Below are positions 1 to 9,179 of a stretch of DNA of 64,000 bases, one piece after another. The position numbers and the translations under genes are program-made. Source of the stretch: an uncultured Flavobacteriaceae bacterium (GTDB taxonomy: Bacteria > Bacteroidota > Bacteroidia > Flavobacteriales > Flavobacteriaceae); NCBI GenBank assembly GCA_947494205.1, contig CANLUH010000002.1, positions 248,001 through 312,000 of the forward strand, in the 5' to 3' direction. Numbering within the stretch: the stretch's first letter is position 1; the number at the start of each line of letters is the position of its first letter. The notes below the pieces were generated by a model that made no database searches, was not told the origin of the DNA, and was given only the letters and a program-made list of their open reading frames with translations.

Positions 1-1
1 G

Positions 2-1717
2 TATGGTGAAGGTGGTGGACAGTACAGAAATGTATTTGTATATGAAATTACATCTAATAGCGGATTAGAGCGTTTTAAAGAATATAACTTAGGTCTAACA
101 GGTAGTTATAATATAATAAAATCTGAAATTGTTAAAGCAGATAAAAGCATTGTACCAGCAGACAAAAGCGGATCTAATTTAGTTTTTAATGGTTTAGCTT
201 TAGGAGATATCATTTATTTAGATTACGAAAATTCGTTTTCTAGCTCTGGACGCTTTTATAAAGATTATACAGATAGTTTTATGATGGAGTCTTTCCATCC
301 AGTAGTATCATCTTCATTAAAAATAATAACACCAAAAGATTATAAGTTAGTATACAAAGTTGTAAATGGAGATATAAAGCCTACGATTACAGATAAAGAT
401 GGTTATACATTATATGAATGGGGAGTAAAGAACTTTCCTGGTTTAGAGCAAGGAGAAGACTACATGCTAGAAGGCGTAGATATGGCAGAACATATACATG
501 TTAGTACTATAAAAGATTGGAATGAAGTATCGGTTTGGTATTCCGATTTAGTACGCTCACGAATGGAATACGATTCTACAGTAGAAACGGCATTTAATAC
601 TGTTTTCCCTAAAGGTTACAAAAACTTAAGCGAAGACGAACGTGCTAAAGCTATATATAACTACATGATGGCTAATTTTACGTACAGTTATGTTAGTTTT
701 AGACAAAGTGGTTTTGTACCGCAGAAACCAGCAAAAACAATTAAAACAAACCTAGGCGACTGTAAAGATTTTTCTACAGTATTTGTAACATTAGCAAAAA
801 AAGCAGAATTAAAATCTAATCTAGTATTAATACTTACGGCAGATTATGGTGATAATAGTTTAGTATTGCCAAGTACAGATTTTAATCACTGTATTGCAAA
901 AGTAATGATAGATGGAAAAGAGCAATTTTTAGAATTAACAGACAAATATTTACCGTATAAATCTTTACCAACTTCTTTAAGAGGAGCAACAGCTTTAGAA
1001 ATCCCTATTAACTTTAATCAAACTAATAATTTCGATTTATTTAAACTAGATAATGTTTCTAGAGAAAAAGCAATTGTTAGAAGTAATGCAAAACTTAATA
1101 TAAAGGAAGACCAAATAAAAATGGTTATAGATGCCGAAGTTACAGGACATACTAACTCGTATTATGCAGGGATATTTGCAGAACCTAATCAAGAGGTTGT
1201 TAAAAAATCTATATACGATGATTTCGATTCACGTATTAAAGAAGACTTCACTTTAGATGCTATTAGAGATATAAAAAGAGAAGATAATGATCGCGTTATT
1301 TCTTATACTTCAGACATTACAATAAATAAGAAAACGAGTAAAATTGGTAAAATAAATATTTTACAATTGCCAATTATAGCAACACCATACACAAGTTCTA
1401 TTATTAGTTTAGAAAAAAGAGTACATACTATAGATTATACTAAATATGAAACGATGGATGGCTATTATGTAGATTATGATATCATTTTAGATAGCAATCA
1501 GAAGTTTACAGAAATTCCTGAAAATGTAGATTTAAAATTTAAAAAGCACAGTTACAAGCTAACTTCTACATTAGAAAAAGACAATCACTTAAAAGTAATT
1601 ATAGAAGCTAACCCAGATTTAGATAGAATAACTCCAGAAGATTATTTAGAGTTTAAAAACTATGTAAAGCAAATACTGGAAGCAGAAGAAGCTTTTATAG
1701 GTTACAAATCTGTTTAA
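2..1717 (+). CDS. DUF3857 / transglutaminase-like protein, 5' end missing
   Basis: The reading frame is open from base 2, so the gene begins before the window. The ATG codons at 281 and 284 lie inside the conserved N-terminal beta-domain (segment GLALGDIIYLDYE precedes them) and are probably not the start. The protein looks like the Bacteroidota family that joins a DUF3857 beta-sandwich to a transglutaminase-like core and a C-terminal beta region. The presumed catalytic Cys is in LGDCKDF (codon 761-763) and the His in FNHCIAK (codon 887-889). The family is usually extracytoplasmic, but its substrate is unknown and the signal peptide would lie outside the window. The gene ends in a strong hairpin shared with the convergent ribB gene. 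Confidence 0.8.
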   Translation, partial: YGEGGGQYRNVFVYEITSNSGLERFKEYNLGLTGSYNIIKSEIVKADKSIVPADKSGSNLVFNGLALGDIIYLDYENSFSSSGRFYKDYTDSFMMESFHPVVSSSLKIITPKDYKLVYKVVNGDIKPTITDKDGYTLYEWGVKNFPGLEQGEDYMLEGVDMAEHIHVSTIKDWNEVSVWYSDLVRSRMEYDSTVETAFNTVFPKGYKNLSEDERAKAIYNYMMANFTYSYVSFRQSGFVPQKPAKTIKTNLGDCKDFSTVFVTLAKKAELKSNLVLILTADYGDNSLVLPSTDFNHCIAKVMIDGKEQFLELTDKYLPYKSLPTSLRGATALEIPINFNQTNNFDLFKLDNVSREKAIVRSNAKLNIKEDQIKMVIDAEVTGHTNSYYAGIFAEPNQEVVKKSIYDDFDSRIKEDFTLDAIRDIKREDNDRVISYTSDITINKKTSKIGKINILQLPIIATPYTSSIISLEKRVHTIDYTKYETMDGYYVDYDIILDSNQKFTEIPENVDLKFKKHSYKLTSTLEKDNHLKVIIEANPDLDRITPEDYLEFKNYVKQILEAEEAFIGYKSV

Positions 1718-1732
1718 GATAGAAGAGTGTAT

Positions 1733-1767
1733 AAAAAAAGCGTTATTTATTAAATAACGCTTTTTTT
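1733..1767. terminator. Bidirectional intrinsic terminator
   Basis: Perfect inverted repeat (AAGCGTTATTTA / TAAATAACGCTT) with an A-tract on the left and a T-tract on the right. It lies between the convergent transglutaminase-like gene and ribB, so it can serve both strands. Confidence 0.85.
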
Positions 1768-1789
1768 ATGTTGTATGGGTAATGTAAAC

Positions 1790-2941
1790 TTAATACGTAA
1801 CATATTCTACAATTTCTAAGCCATAACCAATCATACCTACACGTTTGCCTTGTTCTGTATTAGATACTAATTTTAGTTTATGAATATTTAAATCGTGTAA
1901 TATCTGCGCGCCAATACCAAAATCTCTATCATCCATTTTAATAGCTGGTGCTTTTGTTACCTCATTGTCTTTTTGAGCGTCTTTTAAAAGACTTAAACGC
2001 TTTAATAAGTTAAGTGATTGGGATTGCTGATTAATGAATAATATGGCACCTTTTCCAGCCTCATTTATTACACGAATCATATCGTCTAGTTTTTGGTCAG
2101 CATTATTAGTTAAAGTACCTAGTATATCGTTATTAACTAATGTAGAATTTACACGAGTTAAAACAGGCTCGTCTTTAGTCCACTCACCTTTAGTTAATGC
2201 AATATGTACTTGATTATTGGTAGTTTGTTGGTAAGCTCTTAGTCTAAAACTTCCAAAACGCGTTTCTATATTAAAATCTTCTTGCTTATTAATTAAAGAA
2301 TCGTGATCCATTCTATAGGCTACTAAATCCTCAATAGATACTATTTTTAAGTCGAACTTTTTGGCAACCTCCATTAATTGAGGTAAACGTGCCATGGTTC
2401 CATCTTCATTCATGATTTCTACAATAACACCAGCAGGTTGTAATCCTGCTAAACGTGCAAAGTCTATAGCAGCTTCTGTGTGTCCTGTTCTACGTAATAC
2501 ACCACCTTCTTTAGCTACTAAAGGAAAAATATGTCCAGGTCTAGCTAAATCGAATGGTTTAGTGTCATTAGTAACTAAAGCTTGTATAGTTTTTGCTCTA
2601 TCTCCAGCAGAAATTCCAGTAGTTACACCGTTACCTTTTAAATCTACAGAAACGGTAAATGCTGTTTCCATTGGATCGGTGTTGTTGGTAACCATCATAT
2701 GTAAACCTAAATCTTTACAACGATTTTCGGTAAGTGGTGCGCAGATTAAACCACGACCATGAGTTGCCATAAAGTTTATCATTTCTGGCGTTACAAGTTC
2801 GGCTGCTGCTAAAAAGTCGCCTTCATTTTCACGGTCTTCATCATCTACAACAATAATAACTTTTCCAGCTTTTATGTCGTTAATTGCGTCTTGTATGGTG
2901 TCGAGTTTAAACTCTACTTTGTGTTCGGTATTGGTAATCAT
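1790..2941 (-). CDS. ribB: 3,4-dihydroxy-2-butanone-4-phosphate synthase with degenerate GTP cyclohydrolase II domain
   Basis: The N-terminal ~210 residues are a RibB domain with the family signature VVDDEDRENEGDF and later HTEAAID, for making 3,4-dihydroxy-2-butanone 4-phosphate from ribulose 5-phosphate in riboflavin synthesis. The C-terminal ~170 residues follow the GTP cyclohydrolase II fold (FGSFRLRAY, DDRDFGIGAQIL, near-terminal YGLEIVEY). The zinc-binding Cys cluster of that enzyme is absent: the aligned stretch reads NSTLVNNDILGTL, and the arginine-rich active-site loop is replaced by INQQSQSLN. The gene is therefore probably functional only as RibB (RibBX-like), and a separate RibA is expected elsewhere. 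A perfect -7 element lies just upstream (2963-2970), inside the gap after the permease gene. Confidence 0.9.
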   Translation of the reverse strand: MITNTEHKVEFKLDTIQDAINDIKAGKVIIVVDDEDRENEGDFLAAAELVTPEMINFMATHGRGLICAPLTENRCKDLGLHMMVTNNTDPMETAFTVSVDLKGNGVTTGISAGDRAKTIQALVTNDTKPFDLARPGHIFPLVAKEGGVLRRTGHTEAAIDFARLAGLQPAGVIVEIMNEDGTMARLPQLMEVAKKFDLKIVSIEDLVAYRMDHDSLINKQEDFNIETRFGSFRLRAYQQTTNNQVHIALTKGEWTKDEPVLTRVNSTLVNNDILGTLTNNADQKLDDMIRVINEAGKGAILFINQQSQSLNLLKRLSLLKDAQKDNEVTKAPAIKMDDRDFGIGAQILHDLNIHKLKLVSNTEQGKRVGMIGYGLEIVEYVTY

Positions 2942-2962
2942 TACTGTTACTTTTTAGTTTCA

Positions 2963-2970
2963 CAAAGATA
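2963..2970 (-). promoter_or_regulatory. Flavobacterial -7 element for ribB
   Basis: Minus-strand TATCTTTG matches TAnnTTTG, 21 bases before the ribB start codon. No clear -33 TTG was found, and that region would overlap the 3' end of the permease gene. Confidence 0.5.
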
Positions 2971-2984
2971 TTGCTTATTTGTGA

Positions 2985-5351
2985 TTAATGTGTAAAATCG
3001 GATTCTATTTTTCGATGTCTAAATAGATGAATTATTGGATAAATAATACCTCCTACAATTAATAGTAAAGGCGTTTTAGGTGCATTTAGTTCTTTTAATT
3101 CGGAGTATATTCCTTTAAAACTAAAGTAACTCTTTATATAGTGTATAATATAGATAACAAAAGAAATAACACTCAACTCTAGTATTGGTGGTGCAAGTAA
3201 TGGCTTATTATTGTTTAGAACAAAGTGCAAGATAAAAAGGACTACAGCTATACCATAAAATAAATACGATAGCCTAGAGACTATTTTATAGTCTTTAAGT
3301 TTTGCAGTAGAAATTGAAACTTTTGGAGTTGTTATAGTCTCTTTTGTTGTATTATCTTTTACAACTGTTATTGGTTTCGTTTTTAATTCTTTGCTTAATA
3401 TTTTACTTTGAAAGAAGTAATTAACAACATAAAGGGGTAATCCCAATAATAAAAATAAAATAGCATTAGCAGAAGAACTCTTATCTAAATGCTTCATTAA
3501 ATTTGAATGGCTAGAAAAAGATTTTATTAAAGAGAATAAATACAATATTCCCGTTAAGCAGCCAATAACGAAAAATACGTTTCCAAGAGTTGGTGCATTA
3601 TTGTTTTTTAATACACTACCTAGTATAATTAATGGAAAAGAGATTAAATATAATATAAAAGCTAATTTAGATTCTTCATCATATAAGTCCTTTAAACGTA
3701 TAGCTTCTTCGTATTTTAAATTAGTGAAATGCCCACCAATTTTTAATTCTTGAGCAGTTATACCTCTAGTTTCTAAAATAGCAACCGAAGAGTTTTTGTA
3801 TGCAATACTATAATCGTATTCTCTATAGTTTTGAATAACATCTATAAGCTTGTTTTTATCGTAACCTTCTAATGTTGTATAAGCGTCTGTATTTGTATCT
3901 AAAAGCGCTTCACTTTCTGAAACAGTTTTTCGTTTTACTCCAAATAATTTTTTTAGTGGCTCTAAAATACCATCAGTTTCAAAAATACCTCTATCTTTTG
4001 TTGCTCTGGTTGTTAAATAGATACTTAGCGGTAGCATAATTAATGTAGAGAACCAAGTTGCTATTGCTGGGTTAAAAGAACCGTCTTTTGCACTGTTTTT
4101 AGCAAAAATACCAATAAAGTGATACGATAAGAACAACACAATGGCTATAACCATAGGTAAACCTAAACCACCTTTTCTAATTAAAGCACCCAGAGGCGCA
4201 CCAACAAAAAATAAGATAATACATGCAATGGCTAAAGCAAACTTGTCATGATAAGCCATAATATGTTTATTAAACAAAATGGTTCTGGCTTTTAGAGATT
4301 TCTCTTTAGTAGATATAATTTGAATGGTACTAGACGTTGAATTTATTGCATAATCTAATAACTGTACTCTTCGTTTTGATTTAAATAAATTTAGAAACTC
4401 GCCAGTATAAACTGTATCTTTTTTAACTTCTACGGTTAAGTTAACAGTACCTATATTAGTTCTATTATACAGAGAGTTTGATATGGTTGCATATAAATCT
4501 GTTCGTTGTGTGGTTAATGAATCTATGGCATTATCCAATTCATTTACATTTAACATAGTGTATTTGTCATCTATGTTTTTTTCGCTAAGATCTACCGAGT
4601 TTAATTGCGATAAGTCTATATTCATAATATACTTATCGAAATAACTTTTTGTAAATGGATGTTTTAATCGTTTTTTATAATCTCTAGGAGGAGTATCATC
4701 ATAATGATAACCATTAAAAAGTACTAATTGTAATACATCCGATTGTTCACTGCTTTTTAATTCGCCTGTTTCTGCAATAGTAGTTTTATTATTTCCTGAT
4801 TTTCCTTTTTGACTTTGGTGGATAATAACACTTTCTAAAAATTGACCGCGCTCTCCTGTTTTTTTAGCAACTTTAATATTAAAATCATCTCCAAGTTGAT
4901 TAAACTGCCCTTCGGCAATAGCCATAGCAGGTTTAACTTTGGCAATGTTTTTTCTAAGATTATAACTGTTATATTCTGCCCAAGGAATGACATTATTACT
5001 AAAGAAAAAGGTAGTTACGGCTAGAAGTACAATAAATACACTTAAGCTAGACATAGCGCGTTGTAATGAAATACCAGTAGATTTCATTGCAGCAAACTCA
5101 TAGTTTTCTGCAAAGTTACCAAATACCATTATAGAGGATAGCAATATGGTAAGTGGTAATATTAAAGGAATTAGAGTAGGGGTTATGTAAAATAAAAACT
5201 TAAGGACAGTTAATATGTCTAAATCTTTTCCGGCTAATTCTTTTATATATAACCAAATTGCTTGTAATACAAAAATCAGCATGAGTATAACAAACACGCT
5301 GATAAAAGTTTTAAGATAAGAGGTTAATATATATCTATCTAATATTTTCAA
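2985..5351 (-). CDS. LptF/LptG-family (YjgP/YjgQ) permease, extended
   Basis: The N-terminal ~450 residues match the LptF/LptG permease family: three N-terminal membrane segments, a large periplasmic jellyroll-like region, then three more segments (around DKFALAIACIILFFVGAPLGALIRKGG). These proteins draw lipopolysaccharide from the inner membrane with the LptB ATPase. At 788 residues it is about twice the usual ~360. The extra C-terminal half holds a soluble linker and several further membrane segments (for example LAFILYLISFPLIILGSVL). The start MKILDRYIL is typical. It lies 7 bases after the lolA-like gene, so the two are probably co-transcribed and act on envelope lipid traffic. Whether it corresponds to LptF or LptG cannot be decided here. 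Confidence 0.88.
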   Translation of the reverse strand: MKILDRYILTSYLKTFISVFVILMLIFVLQAIWLYIKELAGKDLDILTVLKFLFYITPTLIPLILPLTILLSSIMVFGNFAENYEFAAMKSTGISLQRAMSSLSVFIVLLAVTTFFFSNNVIPWAEYNSYNLRKNIAKVKPAMAIAEGQFNQLGDDFNIKVAKKTGERGQFLESVIIHQSQKGKSGNNKTTIAETGELKSSEQSDVLQLVLFNGYHYDDTPPRDYKKRLKHPFTKSYFDKYIMNIDLSQLNSVDLSEKNIDDKYTMLNVNELDNAIDSLTTQRTDLYATISNSLYNRTNIGTVNLTVEVKKDTVYTGEFLNLFKSKRRVQLLDYAINSTSSTIQIISTKEKSLKARTILFNKHIMAYHDKFALAIACIILFFVGAPLGALIRKGGLGLPMVIAIVLFLSYHFIGIFAKNSAKDGSFNPAIATWFSTLIMLPLSIYLTTRATKDRGIFETDGILEPLKKLFGVKRKTVSESEALLDTNTDAYTTLEGYDKNKLIDVIQNYREYDYSIAYKNSSVAILETRGITAQELKIGGHFTNLKYEEAIRLKDLYDEESKLAFILYLISFPLIILGSVLKNNNAPTLGNVFFVIGCLTGILYLFSLIKSFSSHSNLMKHLDKSSSANAILFLLLGLPLYVVNYFFQSKILSKELKTKPITVVKDNTTKETITTPKVSISTAKLKDYKIVSRLSYLFYGIAVVLFILHFVLNNNKPLLAPPILELSVISFVIYIIHYIKSYFSFKGIYSELKELNAPKTPLLLIVGGIIYPIIHLFRHRKIESDFTH

Positions 5352-5358
5352 AGGGTAA

Positions 5359-5997
5359 CTAATCTAATGTATTGATGTAGTAATCGCTGTACTTACTTTC
5401 GTCAAAGGTAAACAAGCTTTTCGAAATAGGTTCATTAGTTTTAAAAGAATTAACAGTCAATGTTGTTTTTGTTCCGTTTTTCCCTATTTCTATTAAATTA
5501 TAAATGTGTTTTGTCTGCGAATCTATGCCTAATAAAATGTGTTTTATTTCAGAATTAGAATCTATAGGAACCAATTTTACATATTGTATTTTACGTCCTT
5601 TTACATTCTGAACAATATCCATTTTGTAAGTAAAACCATCTTCGTAAAACGACAACATTTTACTTGGTGTAATACTGTTCTCATCTTCAGCGTTTTCTTT
5701 AGAAATGGTTACTTCTTCATCTTCTGGACTAATAGAATATAATGTAGTACCATCAAAAATTCTTGTAATTCCTAATATATTAAGTTTATATTTTTCTTTT
5801 TGCATGGTAACATCACCACGTGTTTCTTGCTTAATATTCTCGTCTAAATTTTCTAATACGTATTTAAAATCGATAGCAATATTATCGTAGCTTTTTACTT
5901 TTTCAGATACTTCTGTTAATAATGCTTTGGCGTCTCCTTTACTCTGTGCAAAAGTGACTGTGCTTACTAATAATAGGAGTAATAATACTTTTTTCAT
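5359..5997 (-). CDS. lolA: LolA-like outer-membrane lipoprotein carrier
   Basis: A Sec signal peptide (MKKVLLLLLLVSTVTFAQ) precedes a ~190-residue LolA-like half-barrel. LolA carries lipoproteins across the periplasm from LolCDE to the outer membrane. Typical features are an early amphipathic helix (EVSEKVKSYDNIAIDFKY), the motif RGDVTMQKEKYKLNILG and the FDGTTLYSISPEDEEV segment. Length and position between ftsK and the permease gene fit the usual flavobacterial order. Assignment rests on pattern and neighbourhood; some Bacteroidota carry several LolA-like proteins with differing cargo. Confidence 0.8.
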   Translation of the reverse strand: MKKVLLLLLLVSTVTFAQSKGDAKALLTEVSEKVKSYDNIAIDFKYVLENLDENIKQETRGDVTMQKEKYKLNILGITRIFDGTTLYSISPEDEEVTISKENAEDENSITPSKMLSFYEDGFTYKMDIVQNVKGRKIQYVKLVPIDSNSEIKHILLGIDSQTKHIYNLIEIGKNGTKTTLTVNSFKTNEPISKSLFTFDESKYSDYYINTLD

Positions 5998-6065
5998 TTT
6001 AAAAAATTAATTTTTTTAAAATTCCCATACAAATGGGAATCTTCTCATTTGGGTTTCTATTCTTT

Positions 6066-8522
6066 TTACTGACCTTCGTTAGCTAAATGTTCATCGAGTG
6101 CTACTAAATCTGGCACTAACACTTGTCTGGCTTTACTACCTTCAAAACCACCTACAATACCCGCAGCTTCTAATTGATCGATTAAACGACCAGCTCTGTT
6201 GTATCCTAATTTTAGTTTTCGTTGTAGTAAAGAGGCCGAACCTTGTTGTGCAGTAACAATGATTTCTGCAGCTTCCCTAAACAATTTATCTCTGTCTGAA
6301 ATATCTATATCAAGAGTTGTGCCACCTTCTTCACCAACATATTCTGGAAGTAAGTAAGCGTCTGGATAGGCCTTTTGAGCGCCAATAAAATCAGTTATTT
6401 TTTCAACCTCAGGTGTGTCTACAAAAGCACACTGTATTCTAATTAAATCGTTACCTTGTGTATATAGCATATCTCCACGACCAATTAATTGATCGGCTCC
6501 TGGTCCATCTAAAATGGTACGCGAATCTATTTTAGAGGTTACTCTAAAAGCTATTCTGGCAGGGAAATTGGCTTTTATAATACCAGTAATAACGTTTACC
6601 GATGGGCGTTGTGTTGCTACTATTAAATGTATACCAATAGCACGTGCTAACTGTGCTAAACGAGCAATAGGCGTTTCTACTTCTTTACCAGCTGTCATAA
6701 TTAAATCGGCAAACTCATCTACAACCAATACAATGTATGGTAAAAATTGATGACCGTCGTTAGGATTTAATTTACGCGCTTTAAATTTAGCATTATACTC
6801 TACAATATTTCTACAAAATGCATTTTTAAGCATTTCATAACGGTTATCCATTTCAATACATAGCGAATTTAAGGTGTTTATTACCTTAGTATTATCTGTA
6901 ATAATAGCTTCTGCACTATCTGGAAGTTTAGCAAGATAATGACGTTCTATTTTATTAAATAACGTTAATTCTACCTTTTTAGGATCTACTAATACAAATT
7001 TAACTTCTGCAGGATGTTTCTTATATAATAAAGAGGTTAGTACAGCATTTAAACCTACCGATTTACCTTGTCCAGTTGCACCTGCCATTAATAAGTGAGG
7101 CATTTTAGCCAAATCTACAACCAATGTTTCATTACTAATGGTTTTACCTAAGGCTACGGGTAAATGCATTTCGGATTTCTGAAACTTTTGCGAAGCAATT
7201 ACTGAACGCATTGATACTATAGTAGAATTTTTATTTGGTACTTCTATACCAATGGTTCCTTTTCCTGGAATTGGCGCTATAATACGAATCCCTAAAGCAG
7301 AAAGTGATAAAGCAATATCATCTTCTAAATTCTTGATTTTTGAAATACGTACCCCAGCTTCTGGTACAATTTCATATAAGGTTACTGTAGGACCAATTGT
7401 AGCTTTAATAGTTGCAATACCAATTTTATAATTGTTTAAGGTTTCTACAATACGATTTTTATTGTCTTCAAGTTCCTCTTGATTAATGGTAATTCCTTCA
7501 GTATTATATTTCTTTAATAAATCTAAAGGAGGAAATTGATAATTACCTAATTCTAATGTTGGATCAAATAAACCAAAGTCTTCTACTAATTTATCAGCTA
7601 AATTATCGGTTTCCGATTTTTCCTCTACTACTTTTTCCACTTCTATCTCTAAAGCTTCTGCTTCCTCTTCTTTTGGTATTTCTACCTCTAGTGTTGTAGA
7701 AGGAGTTGAGTTGTATTCAGCTTTTGGCTCGCTAATGACTTCTGGCTTCGAATAATTTTCTATAGTTGGTTTAACTTCTTCCTCTTCTTCAGTTTCAATA
7801 GGTGTTTCTATAGCAGCTTTAATAGCTTCGGCTTCTTCTGTTAAGTTATTATCTATTGGAGCAATAGACTCCATGTCGTTTGAAGCATTTTCAAATTCAG
7901 ATTCAATATCTTTTTTAGCACTTGTAAATAATGTACCAATGCGTTGCGGTGTTACTTTAAGTCGTATGGCTAAGTATGTAATAAGTGCAAAAACAAGTAG
8001 GAGTATGGTTCCTATTTTCCCTATATAATCTTGTAAGTAACTATTAATTTCATAACCAACAGTACCACTTAACAAACCATTTTTAATAGTAACAAAACCA
8101 AATAATACAGAAAGCCAAATTACAATTAAAACGCCCCAAAACCAGTGTTGACGTAGTTTTTCCTTTTTTAAATCTAAAACAATGTAGACTCCAGATAAAA
8201 ATACTAATCCAGAAATTATAAAGGACGATATACCAAAACCACGTTGTATAAATAAGTCGCTTACCCAAGCTCCAAATTTGCTTAGCCAGTTTTCAGATTT
8301 TGTTTGTCTAGATGAAAACTCAGATAAAGTACTTTGGTCTGCTTCTCCTGTAAAAAAGAAAGATAAAAACGCTATAAATAAGAGAACACCTAAAATAATT
8401 AAAAAACTACCAACTACTAGTTTTTGTTGGCTGTTTAGTACTAAATTAGGACGCTTAAATTTAGGTCTTGTCTTTTTTGTCGGTTTTTTAGCAGGTTTTG
8501 CTTTCGGTTTTGCTTTGGCCAT
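6066..8522 (-). CDS. ftsK: DNA translocase FtsK/SpoIIIE
   Basis: Septum-located ATPase that pumps chromosomal DNA during division. The N-terminus is very basic (Lys/Pro/Arg), followed by four membrane segments in the first ~200 residues. A long acidic low-complexity linker (~210-330) leads to the motor. Walker A is GATGQGKSVG (about residue 480) and Walker B is VLVVDEFADLIM (about 600). A C-terminal winged-helix gamma domain (SLLQRKLKLGYNRAGRLIDQ) should read KOPS-like sequences. The length of 818 is normal for the phylum. A -7 element is at 8542-8549 and the lolA and lptF/G-like genes lie downstream. Confidence 0.96.
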   Translation of the reverse strand: MAKAKPKAKPAKKPTKKTRPKFKRPNLVLNSQQKLVVGSFLIILGVLLFIAFLSFFFTGEADQSTLSEFSSRQTKSENWLSKFGAWVSDLFIQRGFGISSFIISGLVFLSGVYIVLDLKKEKLRQHWFWGVLIVIWLSVLFGFVTIKNGLLSGTVGYEINSYLQDYIGKIGTILLLVFALITYLAIRLKVTPQRIGTLFTSAKKDIESEFENASNDMESIAPIDNNLTEEAEAIKAAIETPIETEEEEEVKPTIENYSKPEVISEPKAEYNSTPSTTLEVEIPKEEEAEALEIEVEKVVEEKSETDNLADKLVEDFGLFDPTLELGNYQFPPLDLLKKYNTEGITINQEELEDNKNRIVETLNNYKIGIATIKATIGPTVTLYEIVPEAGVRISKIKNLEDDIALSLSALGIRIIAPIPGKGTIGIEVPNKNSTIVSMRSVIASQKFQKSEMHLPVALGKTISNETLVVDLAKMPHLLMAGATGQGKSVGLNAVLTSLLYKKHPAEVKFVLVDPKKVELTLFNKIERHYLAKLPDSAEAIITDNTKVINTLNSLCIEMDNRYEMLKNAFCRNIVEYNAKFKARKLNPNDGHQFLPYIVLVVDEFADLIMTAGKEVETPIARLAQLARAIGIHLIVATQRPSVNVITGIIKANFPARIAFRVTSKIDSRTILDGPGADQLIGRGDMLYTQGNDLIRIQCAFVDTPEVEKITDFIGAQKAYPDAYLLPEYVGEEGGTTLDIDISDRDKLFREAAEIIVTAQQGSASLLQRKLKLGYNRAGRLIDQLEAAGIVGGFEGSKARQVLVPDLVALDEHLANEGQ

Positions 8523-8541
8523 TATCTGTTTTTAGGTGAAA

Positions 8542-8549
8542 CAAAAATA
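8542..8549 (-). promoter_or_regulatory. Flavobacterial -7 element for ftsK
   Basis: Minus-strand TATTTTTG matches TAnnTTTG, 19 bases before the ftsK ATG. No convincing -33 TTG at the usual distance. Confidence 0.45.
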
Positions 8550-8650
8550 CAAATACTTAACGTTTATCCTAATTGATAATTGTATTTAAGGTAAAAGGAT
8601 GTTGTTTTTAATCTAGATACGTTCTGTTTTGGTTTAAAGATTAACGATAC

Positions 8651-9019
8651 CTAGAAAATTTTCGGAATATATATTATAGCACCAACAATTACTGCAGCAA
8701 TCGCAAAAATAAAAACAGCGCCAGCAGCAAGGTCTTTTATCAATCCTATTTTTGGGTGGCGTTCTGGGTGAATAAAATCTGCAATCTCTTCTATAGCCGT
8801 ATTAACACCTTCTAAAGCCATAATTAAAGCAATAACCAGTATTTGAATCATCCATTCTGTTGCAGATAGCTCATAATAAACACCAGCAAAAGTCATGATA
8901 ACACCAATAAAAAACTGCACTTTTAAACTCGCTTCTGTAGTAATTAAATGGTAAGCGCCTTTAAAGGCATAGCCTACACTTTTAATTCTATTTATTAAAA
9001 AGGAATCTTTTTTACTCAT
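8651..9019 (-). CDS. dgkA: Diacylglycerol kinase family protein
   Basis: A small integral membrane protein (122 residues from the chosen start) of the DgkA / undecaprenol kinase type, which phosphorylates lipid alcohols at the inner membrane. It has the N-terminal SVGYAFKGAYHLITTEASLKV region, three membrane segments and the signature ALEGVNTAIEEIADF, whose acidic residues bind Mg-ATP. The start is placed at MSKKDSFL. A frame extension to 9037 would add six residues not expected in the family. Proteins with this C-terminal AIEEIADFI-HPERHPKIGLIKDLAAGAV layout are mostly undecaprenol kinases in other phyla, so the substrate is uncertain. Confidence 0.88.
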   Translation of the reverse strand: MSKKDSFLINRIKSVGYAFKGAYHLITTEASLKVQFFIGVIMTFAGVYYELSATEWMIQILVIALIMALEGVNTAIEEIADFIHPERHPKIGLIKDLAAGAVFIFAIAAVIVGAIIYIPKIF

Positions 9020-9125
9020 ATAGTATCTAGTATGCAATCTTGGGTTAAACCCAAAAGGTATTTGTAAGGAATAGTAGTGAATTTAGAGACAAACGTATAA
9101 ACGTTTAAATCTCAAATTATTGAGT

Positions 9126-9161
9126 AAAGATGCTTTGCTATAGTAATAACAAAGCATCTTT
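9126..9161 (-). terminator. Hairpin downstream of tpx
   Basis: Perfect 12-bp arms (AAAGATGCTTTG / CAAAGCATCTTT) around a 12-base loop, 19 bases after the tpx stop. The following T content is modest. The same 12-mer recurs inside the tpx 3' coding end at 9202-9213, giving an alternative pairing partner. Confidence 0.6.
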
Positions 9162-9179
9162 AGAATATTATTTTACTTA

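Noticed and set aside
1777-1783. GGGTAAT after the first terminator
   Set aside because: It faces into the 3' end of ribB on the wrong strand for any gene start; treated as chance.
5353-5359. GGGTAAC in front of the permease region
   Set aside because: It lies at the lolA-permease junction without the second element in a sensible place; a few chance matches are expected in 64 kb.
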